Assembly (NCBI RefSeq): GCF_000304355.2
Contig: NC_018227.2
Span: forward strand, 1,054,001-1,118,000
From: Methanoculleus bourgensis MS2
GTDB taxonomy: Archaea; Halobacteriota; Methanomicrobia; Methanomicrobiales; Methanoculleaceae
DNA length: 64,000 nucleotides
Reading direction: 5' to 3'
Part shown: piece by piece, positions 41,606-50,232 of the stretch
How the letters are laid out: every line of letters starts with the position of its first letter
Numbering within the stretch: the stretch's first letter is position 1
Notes under the pieces: generated by a model
What the model saw: only the letters and a program-made list of their open reading frames with translations
The model's database searches: none
Told to the model about the DNA's origin: nothing
Made by a program: the position numbers and the translations under genes

Positions 41606-43351
41606 CTACCCGGTCGCAGGAACCCTCGAGAAGACCTCGAGGTTCCTGCTCCCCACCTTCCCGTCCCGCAGGAAGTAGTACTCAAGCAGTCTGTCCTTGT
41701 TCTCAGTATACGAGAACCAGTAGTTGAGCCGGCGGGTCTCCTTCTCGTAGCCCTCCAGGCTCGGGTAGGTATCAGAGTCCTGGGTGATCACGAGATCGAA
41801 GTCGCCTGCGTAGATCGTCGGCTCACCCACCTTCTTACTGTAATAACTCAGTTTTGAGGCCCCCTCGCCCCGGTAGTACCAGGGCAGCGGCCAGTAGGAC
41901 TCGCTCGCGACAGCCACACGGTCCGCGGCATCGATCTTCGCAAAGACGTCCCGCAGGTCCTCAGAGTTCTGCACCTGCACGATAGGCTCGTTGATGTCAG
42001 CCGGGGTGAACGCCACGTGGAACGTCATCGCGACCAGGAAGATGCTCGCTAGAACAGCGATGACTGCCTTCCTCGTGGTCATCGCGTAGACCGCGACGAA
42101 GACCATCGGCAGGAGCTGGTGAAGGATCAGCCACGGCACCTTCTCGCCGATGTAGGCGTAGGCAGCAAGCGAAAGAAGCATCCAGAATATAGCAAACCTG
42201 GCAAACTCCTCCTGCCGGTTGACCGGTCCTGCCTCCCCGCCGCGGCCGAAGAGCCCGCGGAGCCGGTCCCGCAAGCCCCGGGTCTCGGGCGCAGGCGGTA
42301 TCTCTGCTACGGGTGGCGCCTCCTCTACTGCCGGGATCTCTTCTACAACCGGAACCGCCTCCACAGGCGGGACTTCCTCCACCGTCGCGGTCTCCACGTC
42401 CGCCTGAGTCCCCTCCACAGGAGCCTCCGCAGTCGCTCCCTCCCTGCGGCGTCTCCACAACCCCTTGACGGCGCCCGGGACGTCGAAGAACTGCAGGACC
42501 CCGACGACGGCGAGGGCCAGGATCGGGATCTCGTAGAGGATGAAGAGCAGAATATAGTAGTACGGGGGCCCCCCGAGCCGCTGCATCTGGTGCATGGAGG
42601 TCCAGTGCTCAATAGCCCGGAGCCACCCGTCCAGGAGCACCTCAGGGTGCGCGCCAAACGACGAGTAGAAGACCGCCATGATCCCGACCAGCACAAGACC
42701 CCCGAGCACGACGTCCCTGACCCAGCGGGCCGGCAGCCGCACCTTCCGCGTCCAGACCAGGTAGAGGAAGAACGCCCCGAAGATCAAAAGGACGATCGGC
42801 ATATTCTCCTTTGCCGACATCCCGAAACCCGCCGCCGCCCCGGCAAGCAGCGCATACCGCATCTGCCCCCGCTCAATGTAGTAAAGGAGGGCGACAAGCA
42901 GCGCCATCGTAAAGAAGGCGATGTAGATATCGTTCCTCAGGAACCGCGAGAAGTAGACCATATTCGGCGAGACCGCAAGGAAGAGCGCTGCTATCAGGGC
43001 TTGCTTCTTGTCCAGGTAGCCGAGTTTGTAGACCGGATAGACCAGCGCGACGAGCAGGGTGCCGAAGAGCGCCGGAAGAAGCCTGCCCACAAGATCGGAG
43101 TCCCCGAGGAGCGAGAAGATCCCGGCCGTCGTATAGTAGAGGAACGGCCCATGGTACATGGGGTCGTAGATATAGGTCCCCTCGGTCAGGAGTTTGTACG
43201 AGAACCACGCGTGGATAGCCTCGTCGTGGTGAAATAACTTCAGGTCAAGAAAGTAAAAACGGAGGGCAATTGTGACCAGAAGTATGAGGAGAAAAAGCCC
43301 CTCAAACGAGAGTCGTTCACGGACCCATCTCGTGAACACGGCGGCATTCAC
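41606..43351 (-). CDS. agl23: Agl23-like membrane protein (TIGR03663, GT-C/PMT-type)
   Basis: 581 residues. Many membrane helices; the first loop LKLFHHDEAIHAWFSYKLLTEGTYIYDPMYHGPFLYYTTAG has the acidic DE of GT-C glycosyltransferases and the TIGR03663 pattern. RNDIYIAFFTMALLVALLYYIERGQ is the next conserved part. A Glu/Pro/Val-rich low-complexity linker (about residues 315-365) separates the helices from a C-terminal membrane and soluble part with ESYWPLPWYYRGEG. The family is linked with flippase activity in archaeal N-glycosylation. Its stop is 12 bp from the interrupted flavoprotein gene. It is unrelated in sequence to the cassettes at 22-34 kb as far as I can see. Confidence 0.85.
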   Translation of the reverse strand: MNAAVFTRWVRERLSFEGLFLLILLVTIALRFYFLDLKLFHHDEAIHAWFSYKLLTEGTYIYDPMYHGPFLYYTTAGIFSLLGDSDLVGRLLPALFGTLLVALVYPVYKLGYLDKKQALIAALFLAVSPNMVYFSRFLRNDIYIAFFTMALLVALLYYIERGQMRYALLAGAAAGFGMSAKENMPIVLLIFGAFFLYLVWTRKVRLPARWVRDVVLGGLVLVGIMAVFYSSFGAHPEVLLDGWLRAIEHWTSMHQMQRLGGPPYYYILLFILYEIPILALAVVGVLQFFDVPGAVKGLWRRRREGATAEAPVEGTQADVETATVEEVPPVEAVPVVEEIPAVEEAPPVAEIPPAPETRGLRDRLRGLFGRGGEAGPVNRQEEFARFAIFWMLLSLAAYAYIGEKVPWLILHQLLPMVFVAVYAMTTRKAVIAVLASIFLVAMTFHVAFTPADINEPIVQVQNSEDLRDVFAKIDAADRVAVASESYWPLPWYYRGEGASKLSYYSKKVGEPTIYAGDFDLVITQDSDTYPSLEGYEKETRRLNYWFSYTENKDRLLEYYFLRDGKVGSRNLEVFSRVPATG

Positions 43352-43363
43352 GCCGCTCTCACC

Positions 43364-43672
43364 TCAGCTCTCCAGCACAATCTCAATACCGATGCCTTTT
43401 GGAACCTGAATCCGCATCAGCTGGCGCAGCGCACGCTCATCAGCATCGATATCGATGAGCCTCTTGTGCACCCGCATCTGCCAGCGATCCCAGGTTGCGG
43501 TACCTTCGCCGTCAGGGCTCTTCCTGGTGGGCACCACGAGTTTCTTCGTGGGCAGCGGGATCGGACCTGCCAGATTCACGCCGGTTCGCTCTGCTATCTC
43601 TTTGATCCTGTCACAGACCATCTCGATTTTCTCGAAGTCAGTCCCTGAAAGACGTATTCTGGCTTTCTGCAT
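43364..43672 (-). CDS. rpsJ: 30S ribosomal protein S10
   Basis: 102 residues from ATG 43672: [102 protein letters not shown]. This is full-length archaeal S10 (uS10), with LPTKK and the long loop to the [10 protein letters not shown] helix. It follows tuf by 26 bp in the standard archaeal tuf-rpsJ order, so both share the tuf promoter. Confidence 0.97.
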   Translation of the reverse strand: MQKARIRLSGTDFEKIEMVCDRIKEIAERTGVNLAGPIPLPTKKLVVPTRKSPDGEGTATWDRWQMRVHKRLIDIDADERALRQLMRIQVPKGIGIEIVLES

Positions 43673-43698
43673 ATCTGCCACCAAAAAATATAGGTACC

Positions 43699-44976
43699 TT
43701 ATCTCATCTGCTTCGGCGTTATGTTGATGCACATACCTGCCGCGATGGTGGAACCCATATCACGGACAGCAAACCGTCCGAGCTGAGGGATCTCCTTGAC
43801 GTTCTCGATGACCAGGGGCCGGGTAGGCTTGATCTTGACGATCGCGGCATCGCCGGTCTTGAGGAACGTGGGGTTCTCCTCCTTGACCTGACCGGTGCGG
43901 GGGTCGAGTTTCTTCTGGAGCTCGATGAAGGTGCACGCGATCTGGGCGGTGTGGCAGTGGAAGACCGGGGTGTAGCCGACGGTCAGGGCACTGGGGTGGT
44001 GGAGCACGACGATCTGCGCGACGAACTCGTCTGCAACGGTCGGCGGTGTGTCAACAGGACCGCAGACATCGCCACGGCGGATGTCGCCCTTGCCGATACC
44101 ACGCACGTTGAACCCGACGTTGTCACCGGGGACTGCCTGGGGGATCTCCTCGTGGTGCATCTCGATGGTCTTGACCTCACCAATCTTGTTGGAAGGCATG
44201 AAACTGACCTTCATTCCCTTCTTCATCACACCGGTCTCGATACGGCCGACAGGCACGGTCCCGATACCGGAGATGGAGTAGACGTCCTGGATGGGGAGAC
44301 GGAGAGGAAGCTCTGTCGGTTTCTCGGGTTCTACGAGCGCGTTGAGCGCCTCAAGCACCGTCGGGCCCTTATACCAGGGAGTGTTCTCGCTGAGCTTGCC
44401 GATGTTGTCACCGACAAACGAGCTCATCGGGATGAATTTGGTGTTCTCGGGCTTGTAGCCGACCATCTTGATCAGCTGAGAGAGCTGGTCCTTGACCTCG
44501 TTGTAGCGCTTCTCGTCGTACTTGACGACATCCATCTTGTTGATGCCGATGATCAGCTGGTTGATCCCGAGCGTACGGGAGAGGAAGACGTGCTCCTTGG
44601 TCTGCTCCATCACGCCGTCAGGCGCGGCGACGACCAGCAGCGCGGCGTCTGCCTGGGATGCGCCCGTGATCATGTTCTTGACGAAGTCGCGGTGGCCAGG
44701 GCAGTCCACGACAGTGAAGTAGTACTTGTCGGTATCGAACCGCTTGTGGGCGATATCGATGGTGATACCACGCTCACGCTCTTCCTTGAGGCTGTCCATT
44801 ACCCAGGCGAACTCGAACGAGCCCTTACCCTTGGTCTCTGCCTCCTTCCTGTACGACTCAATGATGTGGGGCGGTACGGCTCCCGTCTCAAAGAGTAACC
44901 GGCCGACGGTGGTAGACTTCCCGTGGTCGATATGTCCGATAACTGCTAAATTCATGTGGGGCTTGTCAACTGCCAT
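43699..44976 (-). CDS. tuf: Translation elongation factor 1-alpha
   Basis: 425 residues from ATG 44976. G1 [17 protein letters not shown]3 [13 protein letters not shown]4 NKMD, and the effector region [16 protein letters not shown] (G2) are all intact. Domains 2 and 3 follow ([37 protein letters not shown]). It brings aminoacyl-tRNA to the ribosome. Typical archaeal length. The start is set by GGAGGAAACTATC upstream (ribosome site GGAGG) and the [10 protein letters not shown] terminus. Confidence 0.98.
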   Translation of the reverse strand: MAVDKPHMNLAVIGHIDHGKSTTVGRLLFETGAVPPHIIESYRKEAETKGKGSFEFAWVMDSLKEERERGITIDIAHKRFDTDKYYFTVVDCPGHRDFVKNMITGASQADAALLVVAAPDGVMEQTKEHVFLSRTLGINQLIIGINKMDVVKYDEKRYNEVKDQLSQLIKMVGYKPENTKFIPMSSFVGDNIGKLSENTPWYKGPTVLEALNALVEPEKPTELPLRLPIQDVYSISGIGTVPVGRIETGVMKKGMKVSFMPSNKIGEVKTIEMHHEEIPQAVPGDNVGFNVRGIGKGDIRRGDVCGPVDTPPTVADEFVAQIVVLHHPSALTVGYTPVFHCHTAQIACTFIELQKKLDPRTGQVKEENPTFLKTGDAAIVKIKPTRPLVIENVKEIPQLGRFAVRDMGSTIAAGMCINITPKQMR

Positions 44977-45059
44977 AGATAGTTTCCTCCACTCAATCAA
45001 ATAGGCCTGTCAGCTCGAACAGCCTGCTTATGCGAGTATCCTATACATAGGACGTTCTC

Positions 45060-45067
45060 TATATAAA
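45060..45067 (-). promoter_or_regulatory. TATA box of tuf-rpsJ
   Basis: TTTATATA on the minus strand, about 85 bp before the tuf start, in an otherwise AT-rich 50-bp spacer. The distance fits a transcript with a leader of about 60 nt. Confidence 0.65.
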
Positions 45068-45158
45068 GCATTTCTATCAGCGCCAAAGGCTCGCATTCTC
45101 TCAAAACCCCGGGGAATCGACAGAATCATAATCTTTGGAAATCTACGTTCTTCGTACC

Positions 45159-45461
45159 ATGAAAACGCTTGAGTTTCACCGCGATGACGCGAAGGATAAG
45201 GTGACGGTTACGTGCGCAGAACGTGAGGTCTCGGTCCACTCCCACTGTGGTTACTGCCGGCACTGTGCGGGTGTCAGGGTGGGGAAGCGGACGATCCCGA
45301 CACCGCAGCGCCAGGCTCTCTCCGGCACAAGGGGGGGCGCGGGCGTGGATGAGAGCCTGCTCAACGCAGCCATCATGTTCAACACTCTTGTCCGGGACGG
45401 CACCGCGATCGAGTGCGAGGATGACGCCGGTGAGGGGTTCCGCTCGATGTACGGTTACTGA
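45159..45461 (+). CDS. Small CxxCxxC protein, hypothetical
   Basis: 100 residues from ATG 45159 (MKTLEFHRDDAKDKVTVTCAEREVSVHSHCGYCRHCAGVRVGKRTI). The HSHCGYCRHCAG cluster could bind a metal or a [Fe-S] cluster. RGGAGVDESLLNAAIMFNTLVRDGTAIECEDDAG follows. No family was recognised. It is transcribed away from tuf, so the two share the intergenic region. Confidence 0.65.
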   Translation: MKTLEFHRDDAKDKVTVTCAEREVSVHSHCGYCRHCAGVRVGKRTIPTPQRQALSGTRGGAGVDESLLNAAIMFNTLVRDGTAIECEDDAGEGFRSMYGY

Positions 45462-45505
45462 TGCCGGCGGCAACCCGGTGCGGGATGAACAATCAGCCCG
45501 CTCCC

Positions 45506-45729
45506 CTCACTCCTCTGCCGCCTGCTCCTTCGGCCCGAACTCCTTCTGGATCTCTTCCCTGAACTTCTCGTACCTGATCTCGTCCATCTGGTCGGCAAGG
45601 AAAACCGGCCGCTCCAGGCGGTCCGGTAGACCCAGTAGACGACCTCCTCCTCGGTCTCAACAGAGATGAGTTCGCGCCCCGCGCAGGGGTTTCGCGCCGC
45701 GCCGCCCGCCGACCGTGATCTGGTAGCGG
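45506..45729 (-). pseudogene. Duplicated 3' end of the sulfite-reductase-like gene
   Basis: Minus strand; about 220 bp nearly identical to 46907-47140. It encodes ..EEEVVYWVYR.. and LADQMDEIRYEKFREEIQKEFGPKEQAAEE with some indels. A 20-bp piece is deleted relative to the intact gene, and a frameshift sits at GGGGTTTCGCGCC. It is cut off at CTGGTAG by the MITE that follows. Confidence 0.8.
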
Positions 45730-45878
45730 GTCATTTCATCTTACCTTGAGGGTGCGTTGGAGTGATCGTCGGTTTCACGCAGAAGTGCGCGAAGGGTTCC
45801 GGTTAGGAGGAGCGACGCAGGCATCAAGGTTTCGCGTGAGAGGCGGAGTGCATGGGCAATAGTAGATGAAATGGTGCT
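45728..45878. mobile_element. CTAG-MITE copy, diverged
   Basis: CGGGTCATTTCATCTTACCTTGAGGG .. CAATAGTAGATGAAATGGTGC are the ends; the hairpin is shortened to TTTCACGCAGAAGTGCGCGAAG .. TTTCGCGTGAG. It lies exactly at the break of the sulfite-reductase duplicate, at CTGGTAG-(TGG) in the intact gene. Confidence 0.7.
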
Positions 45879-45881
45879 GTC

Positions 45882-46295
45882 CTATCTGGTTATATCCCCT
45901 GGGTTACCGATCTCGCTTTCGCACCATGTTACAACACCCTCAGCGATAGCAACTGCCCGCTGGTATTCCTCCTCTTTGACTGGTGAAAGGAAATGCGGAT
46001 ACCGGGTCGTAATGGCGAACCGTGTGAGTTTTGCGGCTTCTTTCACGTGGTCCGGCACCCAAACCCCGTTTCCCATGATGATGGTAACAAGTGCGGCAAG
46101 ATCGTGGACATACGGATACTCGATATGATGAAGGATACAGACTGCCTTGAGCGCTTTTTCTGCTGCCTGCTGGGCGTTAAAGCAGAGATCTTCCAGGTAC
46201 ACGGACGAATCGGCACGGCTCCTGGCAATCGCAAGGTTTGAATGTGCCCGGTTCAACCATTCCCGCGGATCTTCAGGTGGAAACCTCGCCGGCAT
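45882..46295 (-). CDS. HEPN-domain toxin
   Basis: 137 residues from ATG 46295: MPARFPPEDPREWLNRAHSNLAIARSRADSSVYLEDLCFNAQQAAEKALKAVCILHHIEYPYVHDLAALVTIIM and LTRFAITTRYPHFLSPVKEEEYQRAVAIAEGVV. FNAQQAAEKALKA and TRYPH are hallmarks of PF05168 HEPN. It overlaps the MNT gene by 23 bp, as in the other pairs. Ends next to a diverged MITE. Confidence 0.88.
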   Translation of the reverse strand: MPARFPPEDPREWLNRAHSNLAIARSRADSSVYLEDLCFNAQQAAEKALKAVCILHHIEYPYVHDLAALVTIIMGNGVWVPDHVKEAAKLTRFAITTRYPHFLSPVKEEEYQRAVAIAEGVVTWCESEIGNPGDITR

Positions 46296-46614
46296 GGTAA
46301 ACCTCGCGGCCCTGCTGGAGTGCAGGATATACGATAAAATAAGGGGAGTTCCGGAACCGCTCCACATCCAGGGAAGAAATAACAATAATATCGACGGCCT
46401 GACCGATACCGATCAGGTTCATATAGATCTCTTCTGTGAGACTCCCGGCATCGAATTCACCACTCTTTATCACGAGCAGATCGATATCGCTTGCCGGCCC
46501 CATCTCGCCCCGCGCACCGGATCCGAAAAGAACTATCTTTTCCGGGTTTGCACAGGCAACAATCCGGCGGATAATCTCCTCCAGCACTTCCGGGTCTACC
46601 GTCCCTTCATCCAT
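46273..46614 (-). CDS. MNT-domain antitoxin
   Basis: 113 residues from ATG 46614 (a longer frame upstream has no protein character): MDEGTVDPEVLEEIIRRIVACANPEKIVLFGSGARGEMGPASDIDLLVIKSGEFDAG. FGSGARGEMGPASDIDLLV is the nucleotidyltransferase motif, QAVDIIVI the third acidic strand. It is translationally coupled to the HEPN gene. Confidence 0.88.
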   Translation of the reverse strand: MDEGTVDPEVLEEIIRRIVACANPEKIVLFGSGARGEMGPASDIDLLVIKSGEFDAGSLTEEIYMNLIGIGQAVDIIVISSLDVERFRNSPYFIVYPALQQGREVYHAGEVST

Positions 46615-46902
46615 TATTTCTTCACCAGCATAGACCGGTTTTGTATTCAGATTACCGTACCTCCGGCTCGCGGCCCATGTATCTCGCTCATGCCGCGGAA
46701 CGCGGCGCCCTTCGCACACGACCCAGCATGCCGGATCCGGCATGATTGTATATGCGGGGTAGCGTATCAAATATTCTTTGATCAACCTGGGCCCCGTCAA
46801 GGGTTCGCGCTCTTCCGCGTGAAGCCGGATCATCCTGCCAAAGACTCATGCGAAGAGTGATCGATGGATATCAGCATCCTATCTGGTCCCAACCTGCTCC
46901 CC
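46615..46902. promoter_or_regulatory. Region with an 18-bp perfect palindrome (46727-46744)
   Basis: CATGCCGGATCCGGCATG is a perfect palindrome about 113 bp upstream of the MNT start. A TATA-like CGCATATACAAT (minus strand) is adjacent to it. It may be an operator of the MNT-HEPN operon. No gene is seen here. Confidence 0.5.
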
Positions 46903-47784
46903 TCACTCCTCCGCCGCCTGCTCCTTCGGCCCGAACTCCTTCCGGATATCTTCCCTGAACTTCTCATACCCGATCTCGTCCATCTGGTCGGCGAGGAACC
47001 GGCCACTCCAGGCGGTCCGGTAGACCCAGTAGACGACACGGTCGATGACCTCGACGACCTCCTCCTCGGTCTCGACGGTGACGAGTTCGCGCCCCACGCA
47101 GGGGTTTGCGCCGCGCCGCCCGCCGACCGTGATCTGGTAGTGGTCGTACTCTGATTTCAGGAGGTGGTAGGGGCAGGAGTGGATGCAGACCCCGCACTGG
47201 ACACATTTGCTCTCGTCGAGGACGGAGATGCCGTTCTTCAGCGTTATGGCGCGCTCCTTACAGTACTCCACGCAGGTGCCGCACCCCGTGCAGAGCCCCG
47301 GGATGCGCAGCGGCCGGATCCGGCCGATGATACCGATGTCGTTTAAGAGCGGGCTGTTGCACATGTAAGTGCAGCCTGATATGGCGATCCTGAGCCGTAT
47401 CGGGAGTTCTTTTCCGAAGACCCGCGCATCAACCTTCCGGGCAAGGTCGATCGTCTCGCAGTTGGCGTACTTGCACCGCTCCGTGCCCGGGCAGGCCATG
47501 ATATTGACCACCTCGTTCTGCTCCGCCCCGAGGGGTGTCCCGTTCTTCTCAAGGGCTTTTGCGATTCTTTTGAGGTTAGCGGGGTTCACGTGCGGGATCT
47601 CTGCTGTCTGGCGCATGGTGAGGTGGAGGGTGCCATCCCCGTACTTCTCACTGATCTTTGCCAGTTGCTTGACCTGGGCCGCGGAGAGAACCCCTCCCGG
47701 GACCCGCAACCGTATCGTCGCATAGTCTGCGTTCCGCTCGGTGATGACCCCTCCCCGGGTGTAGAGGCCATAGTTGTTCATCAT
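46903..47784 (-). CDS. Small sulfite/nitrite reductase-like protein with 2 x [4Fe-4S] ferredoxin domain
   Basis: 293 residues from ATG 47784 (second ATG 47781). YGLYTRGGVITERNADYATIRLRVPGGVLSAAQVKQLAKISEKYGDGTLHLTMRQTAEIPHV is the NIR_SIR half domain. ACPGTERCKYANCET and ISGCTYMCNSP give the C-x5-C and C-x3-C siroheme-[4Fe-4S] ligands. CTGCGTCVEYC and CVQCGVCIHSCPY are two [4Fe-4S] ferredoxin motifs. This is the small dissimilatory sulfite-reductase-like type frequent in methanogens; the substrate is not known. A partial copy of its 3' end is at 45506. Confidence 0.85.
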   Translation of the reverse strand: MMNNYGLYTRGGVITERNADYATIRLRVPGGVLSAAQVKQLAKISEKYGDGTLHLTMRQTAEIPHVNPANLKRIAKALEKNGTPLGAEQNEVVNIMACPGTERCKYANCETIDLARKVDARVFGKELPIRLRIAISGCTYMCNSPLLNDIGIIGRIRPLRIPGLCTGCGTCVEYCKERAITLKNGISVLDESKCVQCGVCIHSCPYHLLKSEYDHYQITVGGRRGANPCVGRELVTVETEEEVVEVIDRVVYWVYRTAWSGRFLADQMDEIGYEKFREDIRKEFGPKEQAAEE

Positions 47785-47821
47785 CCTACAATAGTAGCGA
47801 CCGCCGGGATAAAAAAGGTGG

Positions 47822-48532
47822 TTACAGGAGGGCGAGCAGGAGGAGGACGCCAGCCCGGGTGATCTCGTTTGCGGCGCCGACGACGTCGCCGTTGATGCCG
47901 CCGAAGAGATGCCGGGCAAGAAGCATCATCACGGCGGCGATACCGGCCGCGGCGACGAGCGCGAGCGCGATACTCATCCGGGGCAGCGGCAGCAGGAAGA
48001 GGGGCAGCGCGAGCAGGGTGGCCGGGACAAGGAACCAGGGCCGTGCAAACCCGTGGAGGTAGGAGTGGATCCCCTCCCGGAACGGCACCCCGAGCGTGGT
48101 CAGGTAGGACATGGCGACCTTTGCGCAGACCTCGGCTGTGAGGATGGCTGCCGGGAGGTTTGCGGCGTCCAGGAGCCCGGCGAACGCGATGAGCGTGACG
48201 ACGACCCCCGCCGCGACGGCACCGGCCCCCGTGGTCCGGTCGGTCATGGCAGCGATCCGCTTCTCCCGGCTCCCGTGGGCCATGAGCCCGTCCCCGAGGT
48301 CCAGGAGGCCGTCGAAGTGGTTGCACCCCGAGAGGACGAGCACCGTCGCGAGGGCGACAGCCGCCCCCACCGCAGGGGATCCGATCCAGTAAACGATGCC
48401 TGCCGCTATCCCGCCGATCACGTACCCGGCGAGCGGGTAGAGGTACGAGCGGCGGGCGAACTGCTCGAACTCAACCGGTCTCCCGAGGGGGAGCGATGTG
48501 CAGAACTGCAGGAGGGCGAGGACCGATCTCAC
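47822..48532 (-). CDS. cobS: Adenosylcobinamide-GDP ribazoletransferase (cobalamin synthase)
   Basis: 236 residues. It joins adenosylcobinamide-GDP with alpha-ribazole(-5'-P) in the last steps of cobalamin synthesis at the membrane. Motifs: LPLG near the N terminus, GCNHFDGLLDLGDGLMAHGSREKRIAAMTDRTTGAGAV with the acidic DGxxDxxDG signature, and many hydrophobic helices. FGGINGDVVGAANEITR is the second conserved loop. It overlaps cobZ by 4 bp; cobT is divergent, so all three late cobalamin genes are together. Confidence 0.95.
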   Translation of the reverse strand: MRSVLALLQFCTSLPLGRPVEFEQFARRSYLYPLAGYVIGGIAAGIVYWIGSPAVGAAVALATVLVLSGCNHFDGLLDLGDGLMAHGSREKRIAAMTDRTTGAGAVAAGVVVTLIAFAGLLDAANLPAAILTAEVCAKVAMSYLTTLGVPFREGIHSYLHGFARPWFLVPATLLALPLFLLPLPRMSIALALVAAAGIAAVMMLLARHLFGGINGDVVGAANEITRAGVLLLLALL

Positions 48533-49011
48533 ATCGACTCACTGTAGAGGCGTGACGTGCAGCCCGCGATCAGCCCGGCGACGGCATCGTCGAGGAACGG
48601 CCCGAGTTTGCCCAGGAGCCCGGGTTTCTTCTGGTCGTAGCGGGTGAACTCAAACCGCGCGTAGGTCCCCCCGATCACCTCGGCGATGGCCATCCCGATG
48701 ATCTCGTCGGAGAGGAGGAAGACCGGGTCTTCGGCGATCTCGGAGTTCTTCCTCTGCCAGTAGAGCTCGTCCTCGAGCAGGATGGCGCCGAGGAGGAGCG
48801 ACGAAACGTTCGGGTCCTCGAAGGCTTTGCTGATCTTTGCATCCAGTCGAACTACAGCCTCTTCCGCCCCGATCCCGTGGGGGACGTAGAGTTCCATCGC
48901 CGAGGCGATGATATCCTTCCTCGCGATACCTTTCTCTTCCAGCCTGTGCTCGATCTCGAACATTACAGAGACGTTGAGCCCGGCGGGTATTTTGGTGTTT
49001 GGATTGTGCAC
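48529..49011 (-). CDS. cobZ: alpha-Ribazole-5'-phosphate phosphatase CobZ (PgpA-like)
   Basis: 160 residues. KDIIASAMELYVPHGIGAEEAVVRLDAKISKAFEDPNVSSLLLGAILLEDELYWQ and LLGKLGPFLDDAVAGLIAGC are typical of archaeal CobZ, the non-orthologous replacement of CobC found in methanogens. The PgpA-type fold with a C-terminal FLDDAVAG acidic pair supports a phosphatase. The gene is coupled to cobS (ATGA overlap), which fixes the pathway. It might be called phosphatidylglycerophosphatase A by automatic methods. Confidence 0.88.
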   Translation of the reverse strand: MHNPNTKIPAGLNVSVMFEIEHRLEEKGIARKDIIASAMELYVPHGIGAEEAVVRLDAKISKAFEDPNVSSLLLGAILLEDELYWQRKNSEIAEDPVFLLSDEIIGMAIAEVIGGTYARFEFTRYDQKKPGLLGKLGPFLDDAVAGLIAGCTSRLYSESM

Positions 49012-49178
49012 CGGCCCCTGCGACCCGGAGGGTGCAGGCGGTGACGTAAATCCCTCAGCCCCACCTGTCCCGTCACGGGCTTTTGCGTGCGGCCGGCGAT
49101 CCGCCCCACACCTGCAGATGGAAGAATCGCGCCCCTAACCGCAACCTCTTCTATTCCGGGGAGCCAATTGTATACCTG

Positions 49179-50195
49179 ATGTCAAACCCCTTTCTCTCAG
49201 AAGACCCCGGGATCAGGCCGCGCCGCCCGATGATGGCGCTCGTCCTCGCAAACACCATGCTCTCCACCGTCCCCGGCATATCGGGCGCCGGGCCGACCCC
49301 CGAAAAGACCCTGCTCACGCCGATCCTGGACGCGGAACTGGTCACGACCGGCGCGATCACGAGCATGCCGGTCCGGCCGAACACCCCCACCGGGTGCCCG
49401 ACGCCGGCGACGATCACCAGGTCCATGATAGAACTGACCGGTCTTGCCCCCGTCCTCATCAACGCCGGGCTTGCTCATACCCCCACCGTCCCCTGCCTGG
49501 ACGTCTACGGGAGCCCCGGCGGCGACCCCCGGAAGGTGGACGCGGTGCCGCATGCGGCCCACCTCTTTGAGCGCGGCGAGATGGTCGGCCGGCTTCTCTC
49601 GCAGTACAGCGACTTTTTAATGCTCGGGGAGTGCGTTCCCGGGGGAACGACCACCGCTCTCTGCGTGCTGCGGGCGCTCGGCTACGAAGCCTCGGTCAGC
49701 AGCGCCTTTGCCAGGAACCCGCTGGACTTAAAAGACGCCGTCTGCAGGGAAGTGCTCGCCCGGATCGATGAGACCGGCGCAAAAGGGCCCCTTGATATCC
49801 TCCGGGCCGCGGGCGACCCCATGATGCCGGTGGCGGCAGGGATCGCGAGCACCTACTCAGGCGACATCATCTTTGCCGGCGGGACCCAGATGCTCGCCGT
49901 GGCGGCCACCTTAAAGGCGCTCGGGAAACGCGTGCCGCATCAGGCAACCACGGTCTATGTCAGGGACGACCCCACAGCCGGGTTCCCCGGGTCGGTCGCC
50001 GACGTCGGCACCACCGCATACTACGTCGACCCGAACTTCGCCGGGATCGGCCACGTCGGGCTCGCCCGCTACTGCATCGGGGAGGTCAAGGAAGGGATGG
50101 GCGCCGGCGGGGCCCTGACACTCGCCTATCTCATGGGCCACGAACCCGAAGAGATCACCCGGAAAGTCTTTGATTTCGTCAGGAAGTATGCTTGA
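49179..50195 (+). CDS. cobT: Archaeal CobT-like nicotinate-nucleotide-DMB phosphoribosyltransferase (TIGR00303)
   Basis: 338 residues from ATG 49179. MMALVLANTMLSTVPGISGAGPTPEKTLLTPILDAELV, NAGLAHTPTVPCLDVYGSPGGDPR, LGECVPGGTTTALCVLRALGY and GDPMMPVAAGIASTYSG .. GIGHVGLARYCIGEVKEGMGAGGAL fit TIGR00303. It would activate the lower base of cobalamin. It is divergent from cobZ-cobS (about 170 bp), probably with a bidirectional promoter region. The following guaAA gene starts 37 bp downstream. Confidence 0.9.
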   Translation: MSNPFLSEDPGIRPRRPMMALVLANTMLSTVPGISGAGPTPEKTLLTPILDAELVTTGAITSMPVRPNTPTGCPTPATITRSMIELTGLAPVLINAGLAHTPTVPCLDVYGSPGGDPRKVDAVPHAAHLFERGEMVGRLLSQYSDFLMLGECVPGGTTTALCVLRALGYEASVSSAFARNPLDLKDAVCREVLARIDETGAKGPLDILRAAGDPMMPVAAGIASTYSGDIIFAGGTQMLAVAATLKALGKRVPHQATTVYVRDDPTAGFPGSVADVGTTAYYVDPNFAGIGHVGLARYCIGEVKEGMGAGGALTLAYLMGHEPEEITRKVFDFVRKYA

Positions 50196-50232
50196 GGGAA
50201 GGACTATACCTTTTTACATCCACATATAAGCA

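Noticed and set aside
42119-43237. 372-codon plus-strand frame
   Set aside because: Lies antisense to the Agl23-like gene and has a low-complexity, charged composition without motifs.
43951-44898. 315-codon plus-strand frame
   Set aside because: Antisense of the EF-1alpha gene, which has every G motif on the other strand.
48532-49179. Cobalamin riboswitch before cobZ-cobS or cobT
   Set aside because: No box GCCACTG-like core was found, and these riboswitches are not expected in archaea.
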